64,000 nt of DNA from Pseudomonas sp. RIT-562 (GCF_026241895.1 NZ_JAPJIV010000007.1:124001-188000), one strand, 5' to 3'; shown: positions 18,943-28,560, numbered from the stretch's first letter. Notes: generated by a model not told the origin, from the sequence alone. Numbers and translations are program-made.

Positions 18943-19080
18943 GCAGCTGTTACAGCTGTGAGCATGAAGCAGCTGTTACAGCTGGGAAGGCATGAAGCAG
19001 CTGTTACAGCTGGGAAGGCATGAAGCAGTTGTTACAGCTGGGAAGGCATGAAGCAGTTGTTACAGCTGGGAAGGCATAAA
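18943..19080. repeat. Tandem array of five palindromic 26-28-bp repeats
   Basis: Units begin at 18943, 18969, 18997, 19025 and 19053 (spacing 26, 28, 28, 28). Each holds CAGCTGTTACAGCTG (or CAGTTGTTACAGCTG in the last two), a perfect or near-perfect inverted repeat, followed by a GGGAAGGCATGAA linker. Transcribed, it would give five successive small hairpins in the 3' region of the FabH-like mRNA. There are no unique spacers, so it is not CRISPR. Confidence 0.92.
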
Positions 19081-19152
19081 CCTGTGGGAGCAAAGCTTGC
19101 TCGCGATGACATTCCTGAAATCGCCATCGCGAGCAAGCTTTGCTCCCACAGG
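19081..19152. repeat. REP pair
   Basis: Inverted REP pair nearly identical to the one at 17473; the two flank the FabH-like gene and its repeat array. Confidence 0.88.
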
Positions 19153-19166
19153 TTTGTTCTCCAACT

Positions 19167-19198
19167 ATGCAGCCATGCAGCAATGCAGCCATGCAGCT
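19167..19198. repeat. Four tandem copies of an 8-bp unit
   Basis: ATGCAGCC, ATGCAGCA, ATGCAGCC and ATGCAGCT follow one another directly. It lies between the REP pair and the porin terminator. Confidence 0.85.
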
Positions 19199-19225
19199 GG
19201 TTTGAGTCAGGGCAATCCTGCACAA

Positions 19226-19289
19226 ACAAAAAACCCGCAATGCGCTATCGGACGGATGATGGGGACCGATAGCGCAACGCGGGTTTGTA
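19226..19289 (-). terminator. Rho-independent terminator of the porin gene
   Basis: Stem AACCCGC-TGCGCTATCGG paired with CCGATAGCGCA-GCGGGTT; on the minus strand it is followed by a run of Ts (seen as AAAAAA at the left end). It ends the porin transcript that stops at 19332. Confidence 0.85.
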
Positions 19290-19331
19290 AACGCGACTCA
19301 GGCATCCCTGCCCGAGCCGAACAGCGGGTTA

Positions 19332-20648
19332 TCAGAACTTGGCTTCAGCATCCAGTTGCAGGGTGTTGATCTTCGAGTCGCGCAAGGTGGCGTTGGTGTA
19401 GTCCGATTTTGCCATCAGGTAAGTCGCGCCGAGGGCAAAGTTCTTGTCCAGCTCGTAGCTCACTTTCAACTTGCTGCCGCGTGAACCGGTAAAGCCGTTG
19501 GCGAAGTCCGAGTCGGTGAAGGCGCCAACCACTGCGTTTCGCTGTACGTCGCGGTAGTTGTAGTCCAGGCCGAAGCCGTAGACCTTGGTCTTCACACCCG
19601 CCAGCCAGCCCATGTCCTGGTCGTTGCTGGCATCCTTGTTATTGACCACCTGGCCGTACAACGACAGCGGCATTGGCAGGCCGCCGATGTCCAGCTGGCC
19701 GAAGCCTTCGTACAGTTTGAACTGCTCGTTCGGGGTGTTGCCGTTAGTGGCCAGTACCGACGGGATGCTGGTGCCGCCGGCAGTGATATCGTCGTCGTTG
19801 TCGTAGCCGTAGACGCTGCCACCCACGGTCAGTTTCAGGTTGTCGGTGAGCGCAAAACGCGCGCCGAGCTGACCGGCGTACAGGCGCAGGTCATGCTTGA
19901 ACTGCACGCCTTCACCGTCGACGTTATCCTTGAGGGTGTAGTGACCGGCGCTGCCGAACAGCTCGGTGCTGGCGCCCAACGGGTATTTGTAAGTGACGGC
20001 CAGGCCTTCCGGGCTGATATCGCTATCCCAGATGATGTCGCCCATGCTGACCCATTGCTGCGGCATCTTGCCGCCAACGATGTGCAGGTTCTTGACCGCG
20101 TCGGGGTGGTAGTCGACGTAGCCCTGGTCCAGCCAGATCGACTTCTTGTCGAAGTAGTTGTCCAGGCTCTGGTTGGTGGAGCGAGCGTCGTCGTTGTTAC
20201 CGGTCGCGATACGGATGCCAGTGTCGACCTGCGGGTTGATCTCGGTGTACGCACCCAGGCGGGCACGCACTCGCTGGCGATCGGAATCGCGGTTGTTAGG
20301 CACACCGTCGTTCTTGATGGTTTCCTGGCGGAAGCGCACGTCACCCTTGAACTGGGTCTTGGCCGCCCAGGCCAGTTTCTGGTCGAAGGTGCTCAGTGCG
20401 TCTGTTTTCTTCGCAGTGGCGGCGATCTGCTCATTGGTCTCTTGCTGAGCCTGACGGGCGATTTGCTGGTCTTTCTGATCCCTGGCCAGTTCGGCTTGCA
20501 GCTCGCTGTATTGCGCGTTGGTAATCGAGCCGTTTGCCTTGAGCATGTCGAGCAGTTTGGCGTCGACTGCGGCACTGGCCGGAACGCTCATGGCCAGCAA
20601 CAGACCGCCACACAGGGCTGCCGCAGTTTTCGTGGAAGCAAGACGCAT
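19332..20648 (-). CDS. Outer-membrane putative porin (Porin_5-like)
   Basis: 438-aa beta-barrel protein. Signal peptide MRLASTKTAAALCGGLLLAMSVPASA (cleavage after ASA), then a coiled segment (residues about 30-85, Lys/Gln/Glu-rich), then alternating aromatic/polar strands ending in DAEAKF, a C-terminal phenylalanine typical of outer-membrane barrels. RBS GGAGATT supports the ATG at 20648; the upstream open frame is discarded. Family resemblance is to the Pseudomonas 'putative porin' group. The ligand is unknown. Monocistronic with its own terminator. Confidence 0.87.
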   Translation of the reverse strand: MRLASTKTAAALCGGLLLAMSVPASAAVDAKLLDMLKANGSITNAQYSELQAELARDQKDQQIARQAQQETNEQIAATAKKTDALSTFDQKLAWAAKTQFKGDVRFRQETIKNDGVPNNRDSDRQRVRARLGAYTEINPQVDTGIRIATGNNDDARSTNQSLDNYFDKKSIWLDQGYVDYHPDAVKNLHIVGGKMPQQWVSMGDIIWDSDISPEGLAVTYKYPLGASTELFGSAGHYTLKDNVDGEGVQFKHDLRLYAGQLGARFALTDNLKLTVGGSVYGYDNDDDITAGGTSIPSVLATNGNTPNEQFKLYEGFGQLDIGGLPMPLSLYGQVVNNKDASNDQDMGWLAGVKTKVYGFGLDYNYRDVQRNAVVGAFTDSDFANGFTGSRGSKLKVSYELDKNFALGATYLMAKSDYTNATLRDSKINTLQLDAEAKF

Positions 20649-20927
20649 ATCAATCTCCGAAGATGAAGTGGATGACTGAGCCATCCAGGACACAACCGAC
20701 CTTTGATGGACGGAAAACAGTGGCCGGGTAGAACCCGACGCTCTAAAAACAGGCGCCAGTATCGCGATCGTTTATGACAGAGCAGTGGCAAAGTGATGGC
20801 GTTGCGATGACGATACGAATTTGGCGCAAAAGCCCTTTCCAGAGCGCTGCGGTCGGATAGGTCGTGTAGGTTGCGCTGCGATAAGCGATACTCGCGGAGC
20901 TTTCACGCATCAGCTGATGAGGAATGT

Positions 20928-22052
20928 ATGCCGCTGCAGCGACTGGAAAATCTGTCTGAAATTGCCCCGCGCACCTGGGATGCCCTGGTACCCCAGGACC
21001 AGCCGTTTCTGCGCCATGCCTTTCTCAGTGCCTTGGAGGACAGCGCCAGCATCGGCCCGCATTCCGGCTGGCAGCCCGAGCATTTGTTGCACGTGGAGGG
21101 CGATCGGCTGATCGCCGCGCTCCCCACTTACCGCAAGTGGCACTCCTATGGTGAGTACGTGTTCGATCACGCCTGGGCGGATGCCTGCGCGCGGGCGGGC
21201 ATCGACTATTACCCCAAGTTGTTGACGGCAGTGCCGTTCAGTCCGGTCAGCGGGCCGCGCCTGCTGGCTGCCAGCGTGGAGGAGGGCTTTGAACTGCTGC
21301 AAAGCCTGCCGGGTTACCTGGAGATCGAAGGGCTTTCCAGCGCGCACATTAATTTCACCGACCCCTTTACCGATGCCGCGCTGGCGCAGCAACCGGGCTG
21401 GCTGCAGCGAATCGGCTGCCAGTACCACTGGCAGAACCGCGGCTATCGCGATTTCCAGGATTTCCTCGACGCCCTCAGTTCACGCAAGCGCAAGCAGATG
21501 CGCAAGGAACGCGAGCAGGTAGCGGGGCAAGGCATCGAGTTCGAGTGGCTGGAAGGGCAGCAACTGAGCGAGGCTCAGTGGGATTTTGTCTACGCCTGCT
21601 ACGCCAACACCTATGCGGTGCGCCGGCAGTCTCCTTACCTGACGCGGGCGTTTTTCAGCCTGCTGGCCGAGCGTATGCCCGAGTCAATTCGGGTGGTCCT
21701 GGCGAAACAGGGCACGCGCCCGGTAGCCATGGCCTTCAGCCTGGTGGGTGGCGGCAGTTTTTACGGGCGTTACTGGGGCTGCCTCGCGGAGTTCGACCGC
21801 CTGCACTTCGAGACCTGCTTCTACCAGGGCATGGATTACGCCATCGCCAATGGCTTTCAGCGGTTCGACGCCGGCGCTCAGGGCGAGCACAAGTTGATCC
21901 GCGGCTTCGAGCCGGTGATTACCCATTCCTGGCACTACTTGCGCCATCCAGGGCTCAAGGCCGCAGTGAAAGACTTCCTGAAGCAGGAGCGGCTGGGTGT
22001 GCTGGCTTACGCGGAGGAGGCGAGGAGCGCCCTGCCATATCGGCAGGAGTGA
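20928..22052 (+). CDS. GNAT/FemAB-like protein (PF04339, former DUF482)
   Basis: 374-aa cytoplasmic protein of the peptidogalycan biosynthesis/recognition family (FemAB-like, two acetyltransferase-type folds). Conserved patches include FLRHAFLSALEDS, LTAVPFSPVSGPRLL, SSRKRKQMRKERE and QFDAGAQGEHKLIRGF-like FDAGAQGEHKLIRGFEP. The function is not established; the fold suggests transfer of an acyl or aminoacyl group. The ATG at 20928 has GAGGAA upstream. It is convergent with aqpZ, 15 bp apart. Confidence 0.85.
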   Translation: MPLQRLENLSEIAPRTWDALVPQDQPFLRHAFLSALEDSASIGPHSGWQPEHLLHVEGDRLIAALPTYRKWHSYGEYVFDHAWADACARAGIDYYPKLLTAVPFSPVSGPRLLAASVEEGFELLQSLPGYLEIEGLSSAHINFTDPFTDAALAQQPGWLQRIGCQYHWQNRGYRDFQDFLDALSSRKRKQMRKEREQVAGQGIEFEWLEGQQLSEAQWDFVYACYANTYAVRRQSPYLTRAFFSLLAERMPESIRVVLAKQGTRPVAMAFSLVGGGSFYGRYWGCLAEFDRLHFETCFYQGMDYAIANGFQRFDAGAQGEHKLIRGFEPVITHSWHYLRHPGLKAAVKDFLKQERLGVLAYAEEARSALPYRQE

Positions 22053-22067
22053 TCCTCGCACCTCGCC

Positions 22068-22763
22068 TCAGGTATCTTCCTTGCCCAGCCAGCGATAGGT
22101 CACCCCGCCGAGCACCGCGCCGAGCAATGGCGCGACCCAGAACATCCACAACTGTGCGATCGCCCAGCCGCCGACGATCAATGCCGGGCCGGTACTGCGC
22201 GCCGGGTTGACCGAGGTGTTGGTCACCGGGATCGAGATCAGGTGGATCAGCGTCAGGGCCAGGCCAATGGCGATCGGTGCCAGTCCCGCTGGCGCGCGCT
22301 TGTCGGTGGCGCCGAGGATGATCAGCACGAACATCGCCGTCAGCACCAGTTCGCAGACAAAGCCGGCGGCCATCGAGTACTTGCCGGGAGAGTGTTCGCC
22401 ATAGCCGTTGGAGGCCAGGCCCGCCGACAGATCAAAGCCTTCCTTGCCGCTGGCGATGTAGTAGATCAGGCCCGCCGCGATGATCCCGCCGATCACCTGG
22501 GCGATGATGTAGGCAGGCAGTTCCCGGGCCGGGAATCGACCGCCGACGTACAAGCCGACCGAAACTGCCGGGTTCAGATGACAACCGGAGATATGGCCGA
22601 TGGCGAAGGCCATGGTCAGTACCGTGAGGCCAAATGCCAGGGCCACACCCAGTACCCCGATTCCAAGCGGAGAAGACGCGGCCAGGACCGCACTGCCGCA
22701 ACCCCCCAACACCAGCCAGAACGTGCCGAACAACTCAGTAACTGAACGTTTGAACAGAGACAT
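22068..22763 (-). CDS. aqpZ: Aquaporin Z
   Basis: Water channel of the MIP family, 231 aa with six membrane helices. Both NPA boxes are seen, HLNPAVSVG and [11 protein letters not shown], and the start [18 protein letters not shown] is the classic aquaporin N-terminus. The arginine after the second NPA marks the selectivity filter, fitting water rather than glycerol transport. RBS AAGGA is upstream of the ATG at 22763; the longer open frame upstream is not used. A perfect GATAGG-TTT-CCTATC dyad precedes the RBS. Confidence 0.96.
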   Translation of the reverse strand: MSLFKRSVTELFGTFWLVLGGCGSAVLAASSPLGIGVLGVALAFGLTVLTMAFAIGHISGCHLNPAVSVGLYVGGRFPARELPAYIIAQVIGGIIAAGLIYYIASGKEGFDLSAGLASNGYGEHSPGKYSMAAGFVCELVLTAMFVLIILGATDKRAPAGLAPIAIGLALTLIHLISIPVTNTSVNPARSTGPALIVGGWAIAQLWMFWVAPLLGAVLGGVTYRWLGKEDT

Positions 22764-22775
22764 GAGAGCGTCCTT

Positions 22776-22790
22776 GATAGGTTTCCTATC
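22776..22790. promoter_or_regulatory. Perfect 15-bp dyad upstream of aqpZ
   Basis: GATAGG-TTT-CCTATC, 12 bp before the aqpZ start. It could be an operator or a small mRNA hairpin near the RBS. No regulator is identified. Confidence 0.4.
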
Positions 22791-22908
22791 GAGACTGTAT
22801 CGAGTTATGCATCCTGCAGCTTTACGACAGGCTCGTCTCCAGAACCTTGGCTGAGTACAGCAGGGTTTTTGCGGATTTCCAGCAGCGAGTTTTGATGAGC
22901 GAGGAGCT

Positions 22909-23016
22909 CCCTGTAGCAGCTCGCGAAGCCTGCGTTGGGTTGCGAAGCGACCCTGCTCAGTGCCTGGTTGGCGACCGCTTCGCAGTCGGACGCAGCCTTC
23001 GGCAGCTGCTACAGGG
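22909..23016. repeat. Pseudomonas inverted-repeat element (CCCTGTAGCAGCT type)
   Basis: Outer arms CCCTGTAGCAGCT and AGCTGCTACAGGG enclose a further imperfect stem (GAAGCCTGCGT with ACGCAGCCTTC). It is a palindromic element distinct from the REP core, between aqpZ and the ABC exporter. Confidence 0.8.
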
Positions 23017-23037
23017 ATCGCGTCACATGAACCGCAT

Positions 23038-24870
23038 TCAGTCGATCCCGACGAACCCACCCGTCTGGTGCTGCCACAGCCGTGCATACAGTCCGCCATG
23101 GGCGAGCAGTTCGGAGTGGCTGCCGGTTTCGGCGATCTTGCCGTTTTCCAGCACCACCAGGCGGTCCATCCGCGCGATGGTGGAAAGGCGGTGGGCGATG
23201 GCGATCACGGTCTTGCCCTGCATCAGGGTTTCCAGGCTTTCCTGGATCGCGGCCTCGACCTCCGAGTCCAGTGCCGAGGTGGCTTCGTCCATGATCAGGA
23301 TCGGCGCGTCCTTGAGCAGCACCCGGGCAATGGCGATCCGCTGGCGTTGGCCGCCGGAGAGTTTCACCCCGCGCTCGCCCACGTGCGCATCAAACCCGGT
23401 ACGCCCTTCGGAGTCCGACAGCAGCGGGATGAACTCATCCGCGCGGGCCTTGTGCACCGCTTCCCAGAGTTCGGCGTCGGTGGCGTCGGGTTTGCCGTAG
23501 AGCAGGTTGTCGCGAATCGAGCGGTGCAGCAGCGAAGTGTCCTGGGTGATCATGCCAATGCGCTCGCGCAAGCTTTCCTGGCCGACTTCGGCAATGTTCT
23601 GGCCGTCGATGAGGATGCGCCCGCCTTGCACGTCGTACAGGCGCAACAGCAGGTTGACCAGGGTCGACTTGCCGGCACCGGAGGGCCCGATCAGGCCGAT
23701 TTTTTCTCCCGGTTTGATCGTCAGGTTGAGGTCGCCGATGATCCCGCTCTTCTTGCCGTAGTGGAAATCGACGTGCTCGAAACGCACCTCGCCGCGCGGT
23801 ACAGTCAGCGGTTTGGCCTGATCGCGGTCGGTGACGCTGACCGGTTGCGCGATGGTCTGCAAACCGTCCTGGACCATGCCGATGTTTTCAAAGATGCCGT
23901 TGACCACCCACATGATCCAGCCGGACATGTTGACGATGCGGATCACCAGGCCGGTCGCGAGGGCGATGGCGCCCACCGAGATCAGCGACTGGGTCCACAG
24001 CCACAGCGCCAGGCCAGTGGTTCCGACGATCAGCAGGCCGTTCATGCTGGTGATCACCACGTCCATGCTGGTGACGACGCGGCCGGCGAGCTGGGCTTTG
24101 ACCGTCTGCTCCTGGATGGCTTCCTTGGCGTATTGCTGCTCGAAGTTGGTGTGGGCAAACAGTTTCAGGGTGGTGATGTTGGTGTAGCCGTCAACGATGC
24201 GCCCCATGAGTTTTGAGCGCGCATCGGAGGACACCACCGAGCGTTCCTTGACCCGCGGCACGAAGTAGCAAAGCGCGCCAATGTACGCGGCGATCCAGGT
24301 CAGCAGGGGAATCATCAGGCGCCAGTCGGCTTCGGCAAACAGCACCAGCGAACTGATTGCATAGATCAGCACATGCCATAGCGCGTCCACCGCTTGCACG
24401 GCGGAATCGCGCAGGGAGTTGCCGGTCTGCATGATGCGTTGGGCGATGCGGCCGGCGAAGTCGTTCTGGAAGAAATTCAGGCTCTGCTTGAGCACGTAGC
24501 TGTGGTTTTGCCAGCGAATCAGGCTGGTCATGCCGGGGCTGAGCGTCTGGTGCACCAGCAAGTCATGCAAGCCGACGAAAATCGGCCGAAAAACCAGGGC
24601 GACCACCGCCATCCAGGCCAACTCGATGCCATGCTCCTGGAAGAAATTGACGTTGGGGGTGCCCTGGGTCAGGTCGATGATGCGGCTCAGGTAGCTGAAC
24701 AACGCCACTTCGATCAGCGCACCGATCAAGCCGACAATCAGCAGGGCGGCGAAACTCGGCCACACCTGCTTGAGGTAATAGGTATAGAAGGGGAGAACCC
24801 GATCCGGCGGAGCGGCCGTCGGAGCATCACGAAAAATGTCGATCAGTTGTTCAAAACGGCGATAAAGCAT
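23038..24870 (-). CDS. ABC exporter, fused permease-ATPase (MsbA/MDR-like)
   Basis: 610-aa half-transporter. The N-terminal half has six membrane helices; the C-terminal half is an ATPase with Walker [10 protein letters not shown], signature LSGGQRQR, Walker [12 protein letters not shown] and the switch histidine in AIAHRLST. It would work as an inner-membrane homodimer or heterodimer. The substrate is not evident: family members export lipids, drugs or peptides. RBS GGAGAA. It lies 82 bp downstream of ppiA on the same strand, so co-transcription is possible. Confidence 0.9.
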   Translation of the reverse strand: MLYRRFEQLIDIFRDAPTAAPPDRVLPFYTYYLKQVWPSFAALLIVGLIGALIEVALFSYLSRIIDLTQGTPNVNFFQEHGIELAWMAVVALVFRPIFVGLHDLLVHQTLSPGMTSLIRWQNHSYVLKQSLNFFQNDFAGRIAQRIMQTGNSLRDSAVQAVDALWHVLIYAISSLVLFAEADWRLMIPLLTWIAAYIGALCYFVPRVKERSVVSSDARSKLMGRIVDGYTNITTLKLFAHTNFEQQYAKEAIQEQTVKAQLAGRVVTSMDVVITSMNGLLIVGTTGLALWLWTQSLISVGAIALATGLVIRIVNMSGWIMWVVNGIFENIGMVQDGLQTIAQPVSVTDRDQAKPLTVPRGEVRFEHVDFHYGKKSGIIGDLNLTIKPGEKIGLIGPSGAGKSTLVNLLLRLYDVQGGRILIDGQNIAEVGQESLRERIGMITQDTSLLHRSIRDNLLYGKPDATDAELWEAVHKARADEFIPLLSDSEGRTGFDAHVGERGVKLSGGQRQRIAIARVLLKDAPILIMDEATSALDSEVEAAIQESLETLMQGKTVIAIAHRLSTIARMDRLVVLENGKIAETGSHSELLAHGGLYARLWQHQTGGFVGID

Positions 24871-24952
24871 TGGTTCTCCGCCCGCGCACGGGCTCTCCTT
24901 TGACAGTGCGGGCGGCGCCCTGACGAGCGCGGCCCGGTACTTCCCGCGCCGC

Positions 24953-25510
24953 TTAGTCGATGCGCTTGGCCGACTTGATGAACACCGGGTCGGCTGGTAC
25001 GTCTTTCATGCCGCCGCGCGAGGTAGTCGGCGAGTTGACGATGATGTCGACCACGTCCATGCCCTTGACCACTTTACCGAACACCGCATAGCCGTCGCCC
25101 TGGTCGAGGAAATCGTTGTCCTTGACGTTGATGAAGAACTGGCTGGTGGCCGAATCCGGGTTCGAAGTACGAGCCATGGACAAGGTGCCACGGACGTTGA
25201 CCAGGCCGTTCTTGTGTTCGTTCTTGATCGGCGCCTTGGTTTCTTTCTGCTGCATCGGTTGGGTGAAGCCGCCGCCCTGGACCATGAAGCCGGGGATTAC
25301 ACGGTGGAAGATCGTGTTGTTGTAGAAGCCGCTGTCCACGTACTCAAGAAAGTTCTTGGTACTGATCGGCGCCTTGACCGGGTCCAGTTCGATTTCGATC
25401 TGGCCATTGGTGGTTTCCAGCAGCACGTGCGGCGCCTTGGCGGGCGTGGCGGCCATCAGGTTGGCGGCGAACAGAACGGTACCGGCGGCGAGGGCGATTT
25501 TTTTCAGCAT
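24953..25510 (-). CDS. ppiA: Periplasmic peptidyl-prolyl cis-trans isomerase A (cyclophilin)
   Basis: 185 aa, signal peptide [20 protein letters not shown]. The cyclophilin core is clear: [34 protein letters not shown] and [15 protein letters not shown], including the catalytic arginine in FHRV. It catalyses proline isomerisation during folding of periplasmic proteins. Its start overlaps the end of the upstream hydrolase gene by 7 bp, showing translational coupling. Confidence 0.95.
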   Translation of the reverse strand: MLKKIALAAGTVLFAANLMAATPAKAPHVLLETTNGQIEIELDPVKAPISTKNFLEYVDSGFYNNTIFHRVIPGFMVQGGGFTQPMQQKETKAPIKNEHKNGLVNVRGTLSMARTSNPDSATSQFFINVKDNDFLDQGDGYAVFGKVVKGMDVVDIIVNSPTTSRGGMKDVPADPVFIKSAKRID

Positions 25511-26319
25511 GGGTCAGTGATCCTGAGTGTGGTGGTGTCGACTGCGGTGAGAAACTCGAGCAGGGTTTGATTGAAATGTTCGGGCTGATCAAGCGGGGTG
25601 GCGTGGCGCGAATCGGCGATCACTACCAGCCGCGCATCGGGCAGCAGTTTTACATAGTTCTCTTTCAGCGCGACCGGTGTGTAGTCGCGGTCGGCGGTGA
25701 GGATCAGGGTTGGACAGGCGACCCTGGAAAGTCGTTCCTGAACCCCCCAGCCGACGATGGCATCGAAGCTGGCGAGATAAGCATGTTTGTCGTTTTTTGC
25801 CCAGCGCAAGGCCATTTTTTCCCGCAGGTCAGCCTGTTCCGGCTTGGGGAAGAGCTTGGCGCCCAAGGCTTTGCCGATGGTGCCGAGGCTGAGAACGCGC
25901 ATCAGGCTCCAGCGTTTGAACCACTGCCAGTAATCGTCACGGCTGCGCAGTTTGACTTCGGGCGCGCTGTTGACGATGCACAGGCTTTTGAGCAACTGCG
26001 GCTGGTCTACGGCGAGCTGGAAACCAATCATGCCGCCCATCGACAGGCCGACGTAGTGCACAGGGCCAAGATGCAGATGCTCGATCAGCGCGACCAGATC
26101 GGCGCTGAACCCGGCGATGCTGTAGCGCTCGCGGGGTTTATCGGAGCGCCCGTGGCCGCGGATGTCCGGGACTATCACCCGGTAGCGGGCGGACAGTGCC
26201 GGAATCTGCATCTCCCAGTCCAGGGTGCTGGAGCCCAGGCCGTGGACCAGCAGCAACGGGGTGCCGAGGCCATATTCCTCATAGTGCAGATTGCAACCTT
26301 CGTGTTCGAAATAGGCCAT
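25504..26319 (-). CDS. Alpha/beta-fold hydrolase
   Basis: 271 aa. Nucleophile elbow GLSMGG (Ser near residue 98), oxyanion-hole HGLGSS, acid in LTADRDYTP and the catalytic histidine in [11 protein letters not shown]: a complete triad. No signal peptide, so cytoplasmic. The overall look is of the 3-oxoadipate enol-lactonase/epoxide-hydrolase-like group, but substrate is unassigned. It sits 14 bp downstream of a LysR gene and overlaps ppiA, so lysR-hydrolase-ppiA is probably one transcript. Confidence 0.88.
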   Translation of the reverse strand: MAYFEHEGCNLHYEEYGLGTPLLLVHGLGSSTLDWEMQIPALSARYRVIVPDIRGHGRSDKPRERYSIAGFSADLVALIEHLHLGPVHYVGLSMGGMIGFQLAVDQPQLLKSLCIVNSAPEVKLRSRDDYWQWFKRWSLMRVLSLGTIGKALGAKLFPKPEQADLREKMALRWAKNDKHAYLASFDAIVGWGVQERLSRVACPTLILTADRDYTPVALKENYVKLLPDARLVVIADSRHATPLDQPEHFNQTLLEFLTAVDTTTLRITDPC

Positions 26320-26333
26320 GCAGGCACTCCATG

Positions 26334-27257
26334 TCAGGCTTGTTCAGGGGCGGCAAACGGTGCATCCAGCGGCGCGGTGTCGAAGGTGCGCAGCAGGTCG
26401 ATGAGGATCTGCGTCGCCGGGCCCAGGGGTTTGTCCTTGTTCGAGTACAGGTAGAAACTCGGATTACGACTGCCGCCCTGATCCAACGGTAGCAGCTTGA
26501 GCGAACCTTCCTTCAATTCCCGTTCGATCATGTGCCGTGGCAACCAGGCAAAACCCAGGCCGCTGCTGACAAATGTGGCCGCGGTGGCCAGGCTGCCGAC
26601 AGTCCAGCGCTGCTCGGCACCCAGCCAGCCGACATCCCGGGGCTGCTGGCGACCGGAGTCGCGAATCACTACCTGCATCTGGCTTTCCAGATCCTGGAAG
26701 CTCAGTTCACGGTTCAGCCGGTGCAACGCATGATCGGGATGGGCCACGGCGACAAATTCGACGTCGCTCAATTCCGCACCGAGGTAGCCGGGAATGCTGA
26801 AGCCGGTGATGGCCAGGTCGGCAACCCCTTCGAGCAGCACTTCCTCGACCCCGGACAACACTTCTTCGCGCAGCCGCACCCGACAGCCGCGACTTTGCGG
26901 CATGAACGCGGTCAGGGCGCGCACCAGGCGGGCGCTCGGGTAGGCGGCATCGACCACCAGTCGCACTTCCGCTTCCCAGCCCTGTTCCATGTGATGGGCC
27001 AGGTCTTCCAGCTGACTGGCCTGTTTCACCAGCTGCCGGGAGCGGCGCAACAGCACGCCGCCGGCTTCCGTCAGCACGGCCTTGCGACCATCGATCCGCA
27101 GTAGAGGAACGCCGAGCTGGTCCTGCATACGCGCCACGGTGTAGCTGACTGACGATTGCGAGCGATGCAGCGCTTCGGCGGCCTGGGCGAAACCGCCGTG
27201 ATCGACCACGGCCTGCAACGTTCGCCATTGATCAAGGGTCACGCGGGGCGCTTTCAT
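26334..27257 (-). CDS. LysR-family transcriptional regulator
   Basis: 307 aa. The N-terminal helix-turn-helix includes GGFAQAAEALHRSQSSVSYTVARMQ (split: GGFAQAAEALHRSQ / SSVSYTVARM), followed by an effector domain. The ATG at 27257 has AGGAG 7 bp upstream; the longer frame is ignored. It is divergent, with only 49 bp between starts, from a small secreted protein gene, and is followed by the hydrolase. Targets are unknown; the divergent gene and azoR are candidates. Confidence 0.9.
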   Translation of the reverse strand: MKAPRVTLDQWRTLQAVVDHGGFAQAAEALHRSQSSVSYTVARMQDQLGVPLLRIDGRKAVLTEAGGVLLRRSRQLVKQASQLEDLAHHMEQGWEAEVRLVVDAAYPSARLVRALTAFMPQSRGCRVRLREEVLSGVEEVLLEGVADLAITGFSIPGYLGAELSDVEFVAVAHPDHALHRLNRELSFQDLESQMQVVIRDSGRQQPRDVGWLGAEQRWTVGSLATAATFVSSGLGFAWLPRHMIERELKEGSLKLLPLDQGGSRNPSFYLYSNKDKPLGPATQILIDLLRTFDTAPLDAPFAAPEQA

Positions 27258-27306
27258 GTTGAGCTCCTCTTGTCCTAAGCTGGCAGCTCTTATTGGAGAC
27301 TGCCGA

Positions 27307-27621
27307 ATGAAAAAATTATGTTGCCTGGTGTTGGCGATGTTGCCGCTGACTGCGTTTGCGTATCCGATCGATGTCACCAAGCAGCTCAATGGCTTGAGCA
27401 TCGACTACAACGCCTACGACACGGATAACGACATCGCCTCCATTCAGGTCAACAACTACGGCACTGTCGATGCCAACTGCACGGTGGTCTTCAACAATGG
27501 CCCGGAAGCTCCGCGCACCCGCAAGATCGAGGTGCCAGCTGGCAAGCATAAAAACGCCACGGCCAAGTTCACCCGAACCATCATCAAGATGCGCATCGAG
27601 CTGACTTGCTCGCCGAAGTAG
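27307..27621 (+). CDS. Small secreted protein of unknown function (often mis-named 3-phosphoglycerate kinase)
   Basis: 104 aa with signal peptide MKKLCCLVLAMLPLTAFA. The mature part has two cysteines (DANCTVVF, ELTCSPK) that could form a disulfide and a beta-rich pattern; the C-terminal half carries many Lys/Arg residues. Similar Pseudomonas proteins carry a 3-phosphoglycerate kinase label in databases as I recall, which cannot be right: the real kinase is about 390 aa and cytoplasmic. The role is unknown. RBS GGAG is in the short gap shared with the divergent LysR gene. Confidence 0.82.
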   Translation: MKKLCCLVLAMLPLTAFAYPIDVTKQLNGLSIDYNAYDTDNDIASIQVNNYGTVDANCTVVFNNGPEAPRTRKIEVPAGKHKNATAKFTRTIIKMRIELTCSPK

Positions 27622-27772
27622 CCTCTGTGTAAGCCTTGTAGGATGCGTGTTCAGAAGTTATAAACGAATTTATTGATGGGTTATAGCAGTTATTTGCGCT
27701 TTTTCATCGATTTGGTTCTGTTTAATCTTCACTCCATCGCCTTACAGCATTCTCAGATGGAGCCTACAAACC

Positions 27773-28372
27773 ATGTCACGCGTCCTGATCATCGAAAGCA
27801 GCGCCCGTCAGCAAGATTCGGTTTCCCGCCAACTGACCCAGACCTTCATCAGCCAGTGGAAAGCCGCGCACCCCGCCGACCAGATCACTGTTCGTGACCT
27901 CGCCGTGAACCCGGTGCCGCATCTGGACAGTAACCTGCTGGGTGGCTGGATGAAGCCAGTAGATCAGCGCAGTGACAGCGAACAGGCTTCCCTGGAGCGC
28001 TCCAACCAACTGACCGACGAGTTGCTGGCGGCCGATGTTCTGGTGATGGCTGCGCCGATGTACAACTTTGCGATTCCGAGCACCCTGAAAGCCTGGCTGG
28101 ACCATGTGCTGCGTGCCGGCGTGACCTTCAAATACACCGAGACCGGCCCACAGGGCCTGCTCAGCGGCAAGCGCGCCTATGTGCTGACCGCACGCGGCGG
28201 GATTTATGCCGGTGGCCCGGCGGATCACCAGGAACCGTACCTGCGTCAGGTGATGGGGTTCATCGGTATCAACGATGTGACCTTTATCCATGCCGAGGGG
28301 ATGAACCTGGGTGGTGATTTCCAGGAGAAGGGCCTGAATCAGGCGAACGCCAAGTTGGCTCAGGTTGCTTGA
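27773..28372 (+). CDS. azoR: FMN-dependent NADH-azoreductase
   Basis: 199-aa flavodoxin-fold enzyme. SSARQQDSVSRQLTQTF forms the phosphate-binding start, MAAPMYNFAIPSTLKAWLDHV and TARGGIYAGGP are the FMN-binding signatures of AzoR/Acp-phosphodiesterase-type proteins. It reduces azo dyes and quinones using NADH and may protect against quinone stress. Monocistronic, with a terminator at 28483. Confidence 0.95.
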   Translation: MSRVLIIESSARQQDSVSRQLTQTFISQWKAAHPADQITVRDLAVNPVPHLDSNLLGGWMKPVDQRSDSEQASLERSNQLTDELLAADVLVMAAPMYNFAIPSTLKAWLDHVLRAGVTFKYTETGPQGLLSGKRAYVLTARGGIYAGGPADHQEPYLRQVMGFIGINDVTFIHAEGMNLGGDFQEKGLNQANAKLAQVA

Positions 28373-28482
28373 TATGTTAATCGCCAGATAATCGCTGGAT
28401 GTTCTAGTGACCTGGCGTCACCTCTTCAAGGCTTTGACGCGCATCGAACCTCCCTTTGCACTTTTGCTCCTGAGTGCTGCCG

Positions 28483-28519
28483 CCCGATTGAACGCTTTAG
28501 CGAGATCGGGCTTTTTTTT
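28483..28519 (+). terminator. Rho-independent terminator of azoR
   Basis: Stem CCCGAT with ATCGGG around a 16-base loop, followed by a run of eight or nine Ts. It stands about 110 bp after the azoR stop. Confidence 0.85.
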
Positions 28520-28560
28520 GCCTGCTGATTTGTTATGGGATGGGCGTTAGTGTTGGATTT

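Noticed and set aside
18943..19080. Tandem 28-bp repeats resembling a CRISPR array
   Set aside because: There are no unique spacers between units, and no cas genes are nearby.
27307..27621. 3-phosphoglycerate kinase, as related entries are labelled
   Set aside because: The protein is 104 aa with a signal peptide; it cannot be the kinase.
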